This document shows positions 49,212 to 59,672 of a DNA stretch of 64,000 nucleotides, piece after piece (the first letter of the stretch is position 1; each line of letters opens with the position of its first letter). The DNA is from Vigna angularis (lineage: Eukaryota; Streptophyta; Magnoliopsida; Fabales; Fabaceae), in assembly GCF_016808095.1 (NCBI RefSeq), contig NC_068974.1:40586590-40650589 (forward strand), read 5' to 3'. Both the position numbers and the translations under genes were made by a program. The notes beneath the pieces are model-generated. The model was not told where the DNA came from. It searched no databases and saw nothing but the letters and a program-made list of their open reading frames with translations.

Positions 49212-50948
49212 TGTAAGGAAATTAAAATATAGAAAAAAAGAAGTATATACTAAACTATAGCTTTTCATTGGGAATACACTTAACAAATTTTATTACAAAC
49301 GATTTGCAATCATAAATATTTAGCATTGTTAATAAGATTTTTGTGTGAAAAAAAAGAGCATAATACAAAATAGTATATATTTTTTATATATACTTTGCAT
49401 TAACATTCAATTAAATAAAAATGATTTATTCGTTGTATGAAATTTTATTTCGATCTAACTTTTCAATTTGCATTAACATTCGATTGTAGTTGAATTTTCC
49501 TATTTTAACCGGACCAAGTTATAAATATGTAAGATAATTAAATTATAGTATTACAGTGTTAAAACAGTTTAAATTAAAATATTAAATAAACGGGTCATTT
49601 AAATTATACACACTTAATCATTACCCTTTTACTTTTAAATAAAAGTTTACTCACAAACTAAATTTGGAATATACTATTAGAGAAATTAAGGGAAATTAAA
49701 AAAATACATAATAAAGACAAAATATAGGTATCTACAAGAACAAAAGAGAATGAATTCAAATTGATACGATAATTGAAAGTAAGGTATATACTTTTATAGA
49801 GTGCAAATAAATCCAACCAAACGGGAGATTTGAATTTTAAACTTGACTTGTAAAAAGGTGAATCCTTTAAGTTTGATTTAAACGAATCTAATAAAAAACT
49901 TAACTTTGACTTGTTAATTTCTTTTAAGATAATATTGTTTAACTTAATTACTTTATTTTTATAAAAAGAATCGTAAATATTTTCAAGTTTACCATCTTAG
50001 TGTTTAATAAACTTTAAGATTACGTGGTAATTCACAAATAGAAGATTATACAAAAATGTTTTCATATAAATAATAAGAAATATACACTTTTTTCTTCTTG
50101 TATAATTCTCTTAGTGAATTGTTTATTGTCCAATTTGCAAAGCTTTGACCTTGGTTTATTCCAATAGTTAAGCTTAATATTAAGGTTGGATTTGCTTTAG
50201 TTAAACAAATAACCCTAATCAAACATTTACAAAAATTGAGTATATAATTAATTTATAAATATTAAAAAATAGATTTTAAACTTAATTTAACTTTACAATT
50301 ATTTATAAAATAAAATTAATATAAATATGGTAAGATATTGTTGGTTCTAAGTTATTATATTTTTACGGATTTGTTTTTGGTATTATTGAAAAAGAAAATT
50401 ATCTATGAAAATATCTTATGTATATAAACGTATTTTTATTTTTTATTTTATCTTATTTTTATTTTTTATTTTATCTTATGTGAAATTTTTGTACAAAATT
50501 TACCTATTATACCATATTTATGCCAACAAACCTCATACATAAACTAACGTTTTTTACTGATTTATTTGAAAACCAAAGCAAAAATTGATCTATGAAGCCT
50601 TAAATAGGAGGAAGTTCCATCTTTGTTAGAATGTTCTGTTTTTCTTTTTAACATTTTTATATTATATATAAAAAAATCAACATTTTACCTTTGTGGATTG
50701 TAGGAGGGAACACTTAAAGCGGCAAATAAATATCTCCATGATAAGGTAATACTTTATTTCTATTTATTAAGTACACGTTTTTCCTAAAAACATGTAATAA
50801 TATGTCATACTTTGTCCCAAAAATCATTCTAATGTATGGTTACGTTTTACAGATTGTGGAGAATGCTGCAATTCATAACTTTGCTCAATTTCCCACGGAT
50901 GTTCCGTACCCACTAATTATACAAGATGGAACTTTTCAACTCTATTAA
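46240..50948 (+). CDS. AGL12: MIKC-type MADS-box transcription factor, AGL12/XAANTAL1-like
   Basis: Seven exons: 46240-46421, 46549-46630, 48067-48128, 48803-48902, 49003-49044, 50704-50745, 50852-50948 minus the leading base at 50852 (coding starts 50853). They total 606 nt, giving 201 residues. The MADS domain ([20 protein letters not shown] onward, residues 1-60) binds CArG boxes as a dimer. The I region follows and then a K domain (about 89-170) with [19 protein letters not shown] and [16 protein letters not shown]. The C terminus is short. YLFGGG and the [13 protein letters not shown] block match the AGL12 branch, whose Arabidopsis member controls root cell proliferation and flowering time. 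Introns 2 and 5 are long (1.4 and 1.7 kb). Intron 3 holds a MITE, intron 5 an AT repeat. Branch assignment is from memory of the family. Confidence 0.9.
48528..48717. mobile_element. Foldback MITE with 9-bp target duplication (MULE-type) in MADS-gene intron
   Basis: Both ends are GGATAATGATA / TATCATTATCC. The two 74-bp arms are inverted copies with about seven mismatches, leaving only about 40 bp of loop. Flanks are CCCATCAAA (48519-48527) and CCAATCAAA (48718-48726), a 9-bp target duplication with one mismatch. A 9-bp duplication and long inverted repeats point to Mutator-like origin. There is no coding capacity. Confidence 0.85.
49145..49209. repeat. (AT)n microsatellite in MADS-gene intron 5
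   Basis: Uninterrupted AT run of about 65 bp, starting about 100 bp after the exon-5 donor. Confidence 0.95.
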
Positions 50949-50986
50949 TATGTTGTTTCTATAATGTTTTGGTTATAGGCTTTATT

Positions 50987-50992
50987 AATAAA
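50987..50992 (+). terminator. Polyadenylation signal AATAAA of the MADS gene
   Basis: AATAAA 39 bp after the stop codon, the canonical near-upstream element, in a T-rich 3' UTR. Confidence 0.45.
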
Positions 50993-51632
50993 GGGAAAAA
51001 TTATGGAGGCTGTGTTGTGTTACACAACATTAAAAGTAAAGTATGAACATTGTACTTGTGCTACAAACTACGCAATAATTTGTAACATTAATATTGTCTT
51101 ACTCTAATAAGTTTATAATTTATAATGTAAAGTCAGAAAAGTGTGAGTTCTGACTAGTAGTATCTTTTCTCTGTCATTGACAATAATGTAAAATAGTTGA
51201 CGAGAGTAACAATGATATTGTATGTAATAATTTTGTATGTTGTATTGATAAATAGTTGATTTTGTATTTATAAAATAACATATCGTAAAAGAAATTTAAA
51301 TTATCTCAATTCATACGTGTATATATATATATAAATGGTGTTATATTATATTTGTATTTAGAAAATTAATACAATAGAAGAGTAAATTATTTATTTGTTC
51401 ATTAAATTAATTTCATGCATTCTTCTTCCTCTTCACACACATAGGACATAGGGCATTATTCACCACATTAATCTTTTAGTAAGTTTCCCTTGTTACGACT
51501 CAAATGAGTATTAATTTTAAAAATTGTATTCAAACAAGAATACCATAACACATCCTGAAATTCCATTTACTTTATTATATCATGGATGAATATCATTACA
51601 ACCAATACTTTATTCATGAATACTCAAACAAA

Positions 51633-51694
51633 CTAATTGGTTAAACACTTCTGTAGACAAGAATCTATCACTTCAGACACAACACCGCTACCAT
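51633..51694 (-). pseudogene. Orphaned second exon of thionin-like gene A
   Basis: Matches exon 2 of gene B (59199-59251), with the acceptor TATGTCAG ending at 51695. Its donor partner would be ATTG|GTATTC at 51786/51785. In gene A the exon-1 frame stops at 51798 before reaching that donor, so this exon is no longer translated in frame. It keeps its own open frame to TAG 51635-51633. Confidence 0.7.
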
Positions 51695-51797
51695 CTGACA
51701 TACAAAATGAATCATTAGAAATATGAAAAAACATATTAATTGAAATATGAAAAATATGAGAGCAATGTTGTAAGTGTTTGAATACCAATGTTGATGG

Positions 51798-52022
51798 TTA
51801 TAGTTTGTTAACCCCACAACGAGAAATGCACTCGGAAGCTTCTTTAGACTTTTGTGGACACTTTCCAAGACAAATCCCAAGACATATTGGATAAACAAGA
51901 GTTGCAATACAACTTATTTCACATTGAGCATGACATGAAAGTTTAGCTGCTGCTTCTGAGAAACACAACATAATCATTATCAGAACAACAACACCAACAT
52001 TTTTCATCTCATTCTTTGCCAT
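51798..52022 (-). CDS. Thionin-like cysteine-rich secreted peptide A, C-terminally truncated
   Basis: Exon 1 codes for 74 residues from ATG 52022-52020. Residues 1-26 form a clear signal peptide (hydrophobic core VGVVVLIMIMLCF). The mature part has eight cysteines spaced Cx3Cx3Cx8Cx3Cx3Cx9Cx3C, like plant thionin-like secreted defence peptides (family named by Cys pattern, tentative). Compared with gene B, the segment just after CGVNK is one base shorter. This puts a TAA right after Lys-Leu and cuts off the second exon. All eight core cysteines survive, so a shorter peptide may still be made. Its TATA box is conserved, but a solo LTR now lies about 245 bp upstream of the start. Confidence 0.7.
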   Translation of the reverse strand: MAKNEMKNVGVVVLIMIMLCFSEAAAKLSCHAQCEISCIATLVYPICLGICLGKCPQKSKEASECISRCGVNKL

Positions 52023-52106
52023 AACTTCTTTTCAACCCTATGATATACCAAAATTTTGTCTATAACTTAAATTTATGTTGTGTGTTTCAAGGGAAGCCAA
52101 ACATGC

Positions 52107-52115
52107 TTATATAGA
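52107..52115 (-). promoter_or_regulatory. TATA box of thionin-like gene A
   Basis: CTATATAAG on the minus strand, about 85 bp upstream of the ATG. It is conserved at the same place before gene B (59664-59672) inside a well-matched block, which supports function. Confidence 0.65.
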
Positions 52116-52267
52116 CACAAAATAACTACCATTTTTTTAGAGTTATATTTATGGTATTAATTAGGATCAATGTGATTTACACTCCTTTAATGATTGATTT
52201 TGAAACTTATTAATGAATAGTTGAGGTTCATGTCTTAAATAAATAATTCAAATTGAGAAGTCTAAAT

Positions 52268-55200
52268 TGTAACATCCCGATTATATAATAACCAATATTA
52301 TATAATAAAGACGTTAACATCCAAATATAGAGAACAGTCTGAGTATGACGTGTAATTAAAGGTGAAATTACAGTCATCCAGAAATAAAAGAAACTAAAAA
52401 AATTAAACTTGAACAGTGGAAAGGATTAAACACTACAAGTGTTCAATCAGGATATTCCTAAGAAGATTACTCCGCAACATCAGTAACCTCCAGCTCTTGC
52501 TCCAAGGGAATCTCCGCGACAACATCTGCTCCCATCCAAGTGGATGATCATCGCCAAAGAAACATACCCAAACAGCACACGACACAAAACAATGCAAGGG
52601 TGAGCTAGATATAAAAAGCATATTATACATATAGTACAGTTAACTCATGTTATCATACTTAGATTCGTATAAAAGAACAATTAAAGCATACTCATTAAAC
52701 CACAATTCACCCACTCATACGACATGCAAAAGTCATCCAAACATGGTAAACTGACATCACAAGACTTGTTACTTTATACCCCGACTCGTCCGGACTAGAA
52801 TGATTGCCGAGCTATGGCGGGTCGTGCACTCGTGGTGGCCTCTACTGCTTTGCAAAGCCATTGCCAATGGGTTTCACCCTACCACACTCACGAGGTTAGT
52901 CCGTTCCGCGCCTTGGAGCATACTGGAAGCCTCCAAGACTAGGACCTCCTGCTACTCCTCACCACATGAGTCAATCCTCTCTACTTGAGAATGACCGACC
53001 ATTGGAGTGTCAGGATAACCCCCAAGACTGAGCTCCCATGCAAATCATTCCACACACAATAAGGGCACCACCATGTATCCTCTCCTTGAAGATCATGGAA
53101 TTACGTCCAAAAACCATACTTGTAAAACCACACATTTTCCATCACTTTGAATCACATACCCTTTTACTGTAATGCCAACATGATAATGCATACATACACC
53201 CTTAAAGCAACGTAGAATAATCAATTAAAATAGTATACTGGCATGAATAAAACATCAATCGAACACCTAAAGAGCAAACCACAAACACCCTGACTTACAC
53301 AGACCGAATGTTATAAGCTCTAGAAGAACACTAGTACATCACGAGTACCACAGAGATCATGATTTGGATGTTGAGGAAACATTTAGATATTTGTGAGGAA
53401 AGAACCTGACAAGGCATTGCCTTGCTCCTACGTATCTCCATTTTCGGTGGAGAATCAAGGCCTACGTAGTTCTGGCTTAGATTCTTTAAATGATGATTTG
53501 ATGTTTTTGTGATTTTTATGATTTTAGTAAAAGAAAATATTTACAAAATAAAGAAAACAATACTAAAAGAGAAACTATTTTTGGAGTTTTATGATTTTAA
53601 GAAAGAATAAAGAGAGCCAAAAATAGATATTTACACAACATAAGATAAAAAGATAAAGCTAACATAAGACCCAATTCTATTTATTTTTGCTTATGTTATA
53701 TTTTAAAAAAATATCGAAAAGACTAAAGCATAAAATCTTATTCAGAGCTTTAAAAAGAGACTAAGAGGCCCAAGCTTTTTATTTTCATTTTACTGGACAC
53801 AAAAAGGTACAAGTCAAACATTTATTTTATTTTTCTTCCTAAAACTATGAATTGGGCTGACACCCAAATTTGTTTCAGCAAAGTTGCTCTCCTCATTGGG
53901 GGAAGCAAGAGACGTTGGCAGAAGCAGAGAAGGGTTGCTCCCATTCACTCCCTCGACGGCCACGTAAGAGAGATTCGCATCCATCCCCAAGCTCTGGCGG
54001 CGACGGCAGCAGGCGCGGCGGCAGGTTAGTCCGCGATGGAGGGTCGCGGTGGCGCAATTGGAATCCAGAGAGAGTGGCGGTGGCTAGAGCTTCTCGGTTA
54101 CGGTGGCGGGATGTTGAAGGTGGGGAAGCGTGAGGAAAGCGACAGCCCCAGAGCGCGGCAGCGTCCGATTAAAGGGGAACGACGGAGGCAAGGAGGATGG
54201 CTCGTGGTCACAGGGATCGTCGCAGCAGTGACGGTTGACGAAGGCAGTGCTGACAGCGGAGATCCGAAGGAGAAGCGTCGAGCTGGGTGGTGTCCGCGGT
54301 GGCGTTCGACGATGGCCAGGAGGTTGGCGTGATGGTTGAAGGTTTTCACGGTGGTGTTGGGTTGGTGATTTCTATTGAAGATGGTGATAGCTAGAGGTTG
54401 AGGATGACAGTGGCATGAAGAAGAAGATCACATTTCATGATTCTAGCTTTGGTGCATATTCGAGAATAGGAGATGAGTTGTTTGCATTGTGCAGGGAAAG
54501 ATGATGACGAGATTAGATGCGGTGCGTGGACATCTTTCTTGCCCAGGGATATGAAACAGTGGGAGATTGAGTTCGGACAGCCTTCATGTTGAAAGGAATT
54601 GGGCTGGCAAGTCATAATGAGGCTGTGATGAAGGAGATGGTTCGGTGTGAGGGTGACCGGCGACCACCGTGGTCGGTGAGGAGGACCAGTGACGACAGCA
54701 GTCATGGTGGCATATGGGAGCTTTATTGATTGGATTGAAGAAAGAATAGGAAGGAAGTAGAATTTGATTTTGATATATCTTTTCTCTGTATTAGACATTA
54801 GATATGCAAGGATTGTGGTTCGATATCTATGATCAATTACTATGTAAATGATTTACGTATATAACATAAAGGAGAAGCATGCATCATAAGACTGATATGT
54901 TAAGATGGGAAGAGTACCTCCGTAGCTTTAAAAGATTTGCTCTTGTATCTCTTCTTCTTACTGTTGTGATGTGTTCAGAGCTTCCTCCTCCCTTTCTTCT
55001 TCGCGGCAGCTCCCCTTGTCCGTAGCCTCCTTCTCCCTCTCTTCTTGTTTATTCCTTTCCCTTTCTTCCAACTTCTCTTTCCCATTTCTTTTGCACATGC
55101 GTGATCCCATGACCAAACATTGTTCCTCCGTGAAGAGAAGATAATGATAAAATATAATGGTGGCATGTGAACTATAATAATGTTCACGGAGTGGCATATC

Positions 55201-55335
55201 ACTATGCTCTTGCATGAACATGGGGACACAAACTTTCAAGTAGAATATAGACGACTGCTCTCATTTTTATTTATTTATTTATTTTTTTTTAACAAATTAA
55301 ATAAACAAAATAAAGATAAAAACAAGGTTCTTACA
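52268..55335 (+). mobile_element. Solo LTR of about 3.07 kb (LTR retrotransposon, probably Ty3/gypsy)
   Basis: Starts TGTAACATCCCG and ends TTCTTACA, giving the TG...CA ends and a 5-bp terminal inversion (TGTAA/TTACA). It is flanked by perfect 5-bp duplications TAAAT at 52263-52267 and 55336-55340. The duplicated unit 2 has the uninserted site, one TAAAT followed by AAATAATGC (59807-59820). No second copy of the ends occurs inside, and there is no primer-binding site, gag or pol, so it is a single LTR left after recombination between two LTRs. A GC-rich stretch lies at 53,870-54,350. The size fits large plant gypsy LTRs; family is inferred. ORFs inside are not genes. Confidence 0.9.
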
Positions 55336-56067
55336 TAAATAAATAATGCTTCATGTCTAAAAAGTTACCTTTTCAAATGAATCTATAATAAATATTGATA
55401 ATAAAATAGTGCATAATAAATAACAATAAATATAAAATAATAGTAAAATAATTTATAATAAATTATAATAAATATATAAATATAAAAAATAATAAATTAT
55501 AATAAATATAAGTAACAATAAATAATATATATAAATATAATAAGTAGTAGTAAAATGAATAGAAATAAATAATAATAAATAATAAATATAAATAATAAAT
55601 AATATGAATAGAAATATAATATAAATAAAATATAATATAAATAAAAAATAAATTTCGGTTAGATTGAATGTACATTAATTATATTAAATGATATAAGACT
55701 AGATGATACAAATTGAAATCATAAGATGATATATGTGACAAAGTCCAAATGATCTTAACTAGCAGTCTAAACAAGCTTATCATGTTGACAAGGCAAAACA
55801 ATGTGAAAGTTTTCACTTATACTAATTAGATAATATAGTAGAACAAATTTGTCATACAATCAACATGGTAGAATAAATATAAACACACAATAGATGAGAT
55901 GAGTGTGCTCATATAATCATTAGACAAATCTATTAATTTATAATGTAAAAGTAAAAAATGTGTGAACTCTGACTAATATCTTTTATTTGTCATTGACAAT
56001 AATGTAAAATAGTTTATGAGAGTAACAATGATATTGTATGTAATAATTTTGTAGGTTGTAATGATAT

Positions 56068-56369
56068 AAAAACACACAGACACACACACACACACACACA
56101 GAGACACACAGACACAGACAGACACACACACAGACAAACAAACACACACACAGAGACACACACAGACACACAGACAGAGACAGAGACACAGACATACACA
56201 CAGACACACACACACAGACACAGGCACACAGACACGCAGACACAGATACACAGACACACACACAAACACACAGACACACACACACACACACACAAACATA
56301 TACACACACACACAGACACACGCACACACACAGAGACACACGCACGCACACGCACACACATACACACAC
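56068..56369. repeat. Compound (CA)n/(CAGA)n microsatellite, about 300 bp
   Basis: Long run of CACA with regular AGAC, AGAGA and AACA interruptions. It starts exactly where the match to the MADS flank ends. Reading frames through it give only Cys/Val repeats and are not genes. Confidence 0.95.
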
Positions 56370-57236
56370 TTACTTTTAATTTTTTTATTTAATTTAAATT
56401 TATAAAATTTAACTTTGTAAATTAAAATATAAATTTTAATTATATGACATTATATAAAAAATTAGACTCGATTAATGTAATACTATTTTAAACTAATAAC
56501 TAAAATATTTATATTTAATTAATACTTATGATGTCAACTCATTTAAATAAATTGAATTTTTCATATAAAAAACTACTCTACATTTTTTAAGAAGTAAATA
56601 TAAATATTAACTTTTAATGAGAATTTAATTATTACATTTAAATCTCAAATTATAATATGCAATATAAATAACACAAATTTCATTTATATAGTAAAACTCA
56701 TATAATTATACTTTTTTTTTACATTTTTTATATAATTTTACTATATACTTTTAATCCAATAACCTACTTTATCGTTTAAAAATTATCAGCTTTTGCAGCT
56801 TATTAGCTAACCGTTATAAGCTTCTTTTCCAGCATAGGCTATAATTTAGTCATTATAATTTTTACTATACCATATTATTTTATAACACTTTTTTTTTGTC
56901 GCAAATTATCTCCCATTTAAGGTTTTTCATATAGATTAATGAAAAAAAAATGAACGTATTGTTGCTAATTGCTAAAAATTGAATTAGACACTGTAATTGA
57001 TTCATATTCTTACCTGATTTTTAAAAATTCCAATACGATCATTGAAGATAAATATTCCTTTTATACATTATCAAGAAATCAGTTTACACAACCTCTTCAA
57101 ATAATAAGTTTTATTATTTACTATTCTTATAATATTCGATTAATTGCTAAAATTACCATGTATATTTTCTAATTACTAAATTATTTCTAATTGTCATCTC
57201 AAACAACATTAATTTAGTAATTCTTGCAAAATATTA

Positions 57237-57262
57237 CGTGCATTGCACGGTAAAAGTACTAG
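57237..57262 (+). mobile_element. Helitron-like 3' terminus
   Basis: Near-perfect palindrome CGTGCATTGCACG (57237-57249) followed by nine bases and CTAG, then T. A short GC hairpin about 10 bp before a terminal CTAG/CTRR and a host T is the hallmark of Helitron 3' ends. The 5' TC end could not be placed with confidence; the element would lie to the left, within about 56370-57262. Confidence 0.6.
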
Positions 57263-57361
57263 TTGATTACATTTACTTCAATCATTAAAAAATATAATAC
57301 GTTTTTTTATTAGTAAAAGAATATAATAGAGTATTTAGAATCTTCTAATCCTTATAAAACC

Positions 57362-57363
<2 letters not shown>

Positions 57364-57415
<52 letters not shown>
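57364..57415. repeat. (AT)n microsatellite
   Basis: Uninterrupted AT run of about 52 bp, 100 bp after the Helitron-like end. Confidence 0.95.
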
Positions 57416-57419
<4 letters not shown>

Positions 57420-58077
57420 TAGTAATGTAGATAAATAAGAGAAATATTTATTTTGGGGAACAAATACGAGAAATATCATACAAAATAATTGTAAGAACCA
57501 ATTGATTTTTTTCAAAACAATCTGGGAATTAAAAGTAATCCTTTGTACATTACACTTTGTTTTGGCAAGTGAGTTTGAATTTAGGTAAGAAGTGAGTGCA
57601 ACTATTCTATATTTTAGTTATTGTTGATAGAAAAAACTATTAATATTAATTTATACATTATATAGTAAAAGGACAACAGAGTGTCTATAAATTTGGTTCA
57701 ACAGACAATGTTTACATGTATAAGGGATAATAAACATTGATTATTTTCCCAGTGAGCATAGTATATAAGTATTAATAAGCACAAAATTGCAAACAGTCAC
57801 TATTCTAGGTATTTTTTTGCATAATTTATCCTTTGTGTTTTTAAATTGTCAATTCTTATATTCTTCTGTGATGTTTAATATTTTTTTTAGAGTTTAGTTT
57901 TGACATTTTTTCCATATCCTTTGTCATTTTTACATCATCTACTTTTGCCTAAGTTTTCTTTGTAATTTTTACGTCATCTATATTTGTAAATAAATTATAA
58001 ATTTGTTTTAAAAAACTTATGAATTATTTAATTTTTGTTAGGTATGAATATTGGTATGATATGATATTTTATTTGCA

Positions 58078-58310
58078 GCTACTAAGAACTTACCGTCAAA
58101 ATTTGATGAAGCTATTGAACAATTAATTAAGAGGTCTCCTTTCATTTTTGAAAAGTATAGAAAAAATGGTTTTGAAAATAAAATGGTTTCTATCAAAGAA
58201 ATTACTTTTGAAATGGGTATAGACATTTAGTGAAAAAACATATCAATAGTAAAAAGAAACAATTTGATAAAAGTATTGATAATGAAATTATAAAATATCT
58301 TCAAGAATAA
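58078..58310 (+). pseudogene. Decayed coding fragment of unknown origin
   Basis: After an acceptor-like TTTGCAG (ends 58078), an open frame runs 51 codons to TAG 58228-58230 with protein-like composition (FEKYRKNGFENKMVSIKEI). Similar Lys/Ile-rich coding then continues in another frame from 58230 to TAA 58308-58310. The pattern suggests an exon with a frameshift, perhaps from a transposon or captured gene. I do not recognise the family. Confidence 0.3.
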
Positions 58311-59198
58311 TTTAGAAATGATAATATTTGTATATATTGTAGATAAAAAGATCACAACACTTCTTCAAAGCAGATTCAAACAATTTAAAAAATTTATAGA
58401 TATTTTTTATTTTTGATTTAGTGTTTAAAAAATTAAAGTCAATGTACACTTTTAAAAGAAAAATGTTTGAACCTTTAACAATTTTTAAAACATGATAATT
58501 TATTAGATATAATAAGTGAGATCAACTGATAGGCTAACCTGTCCGATTAGCAGACCAATTGATTGCATAATACATGTCAAATTAATAATTAATCAATGAT
58601 AACAATGAATCAATCAACTAATGATTAAGGTATAATTGAGTCATGATTAGACTAACAAATAGGTGAAACACCAACTATAAATAAAGGTTTAAGGTATGAT
58701 TGTTAAGAAATTGACAGGAATTCACCCATTCATATCAAAACATGGATTAATTTAATTTATTTAATAATATATATATCCTAGAAAAAATTATAATTAAGTT
58801 TAGAAAATGATAAACTAATTAATCATTTTAATTATATAAAAATAATATATATTTTTTCAAATATATATATAAGTCATAGAATAATGTTAATATCAATTGT
58901 TTCCGTGAGTTTCTCAAAACTAAAAAAATTATTTAAAATCAGTAATATATAAATAAAGATTAAACGAATTAATCTTATTGTCAATTAAAAGAAATATTAA
59001 ATTAAATTAATTACGATATTTTAATAGATAATTTTACATAAAAAATTTAATAATTTTAAATAAAAAAAACTTTATTCTTAAGTTTATTTTATTCCTCCCA
59101 TCTTGAACCTATTCACCTTATTACATCATGGATGAATACCATTACAATCAACACTTTATTCATGAATGTTCAAATAAGAAAAATATATTCTAAATGGT

Positions 59199-59580
59199 TT
59201 AACACTTCTGTAGACAAGAATCCATCACTTCAGACACAGCACCGCTTTCATCTGACATACAAAATGAATCATTAGAAATATGAAAAAACATATTAACTGA
59301 AATATGAAATATATGAGAGCAATGTTGTAAGAGTTTGAATACCAATCTTGATGTTTATGGACTTGTTAACCCCACAATGAGTAATACACATGAAAACTTC
59401 TTTAGACATTTTTGGACACTTTGCAATACAAATCCCAAAACATAATGGATAAGCAAGAACAGATTCAAGACAACTTATTCCACATCGAGCAGGACATGAA
59501 AGTGCTGTTGTTTCTGAGAAACACAACATAATCATTATCAGAACAACAACACCAACATTTTTCATCTCATTCTTTGCCAT
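59199..59580 (-). CDS. Thionin-like cysteine-rich secreted peptide B (intact copy)
   Basis: Two exons, 59580-59343 and 59251-59199, total 291 nt and give 96 residues. The donor is ATTG|GTATTC and the acceptor TATGTCAG. Read without splicing, exon 1 would run on to 59293 in intron sequence. The signal peptide is almost identical to gene A, followed by eight cysteines spaced Cx3Cx3Cx9Cx3Cx3Cx9Cx3C. Exon 2 adds an acidic tail with two more cysteines (ending VMDSCLQKC). Plant thionin-like peptides are secreted and usually assigned to defence; the role here is inferred from the cysteine pattern and signal only. It is the tandem paralogue of gene A. Confidence 0.78.
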
Positions 59581-59663
59581 AACTTCTTTTCAACTCTCTA
59601 ATATATGAAAGTTTTGTCTACCACTTAAATTTATGATGTGTGTTTCAAGGGAAGCCAAACATG

Positions 59664-59672
59664 CTTATATAG
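59664..59672 (-). promoter_or_regulatory. TATA box of thionin-like gene B
   Basis: CTATATAAG on the minus strand, about 84 bp before the ATG, matching the box of gene A. Confidence 0.65.

Larger units (their letters stand above)
51113..55932. repeat. Tandem duplication unit 1 (with solo-LTR insertion)
   Basis: Begins with sequence about 165 bp past the MADS-gene stop that recurs at 55933-56066, runs through thionin-like gene A and its promoter, and ends in a low-complexity AATAAAT region (55340-55680) plus 250 bp of flank. All of these recur in order in unit 2 (to about 60405). Without the LTR and one target copy the unit would be about 1.75 kb. Confidence 0.85.

Noticed and set aside
52800..54349. 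ORFs in the GC-rich part of the 3-kb insert
   Set aside because: They lie inside a solo LTR, differ between frames and show no domain; LTRs do not normally code.
55973..56369. Three overlapping minus-strand ORFs of 117-130 residues made of Cys/Val
   Set aside because: They are simply the CA microsatellite read in three frames.
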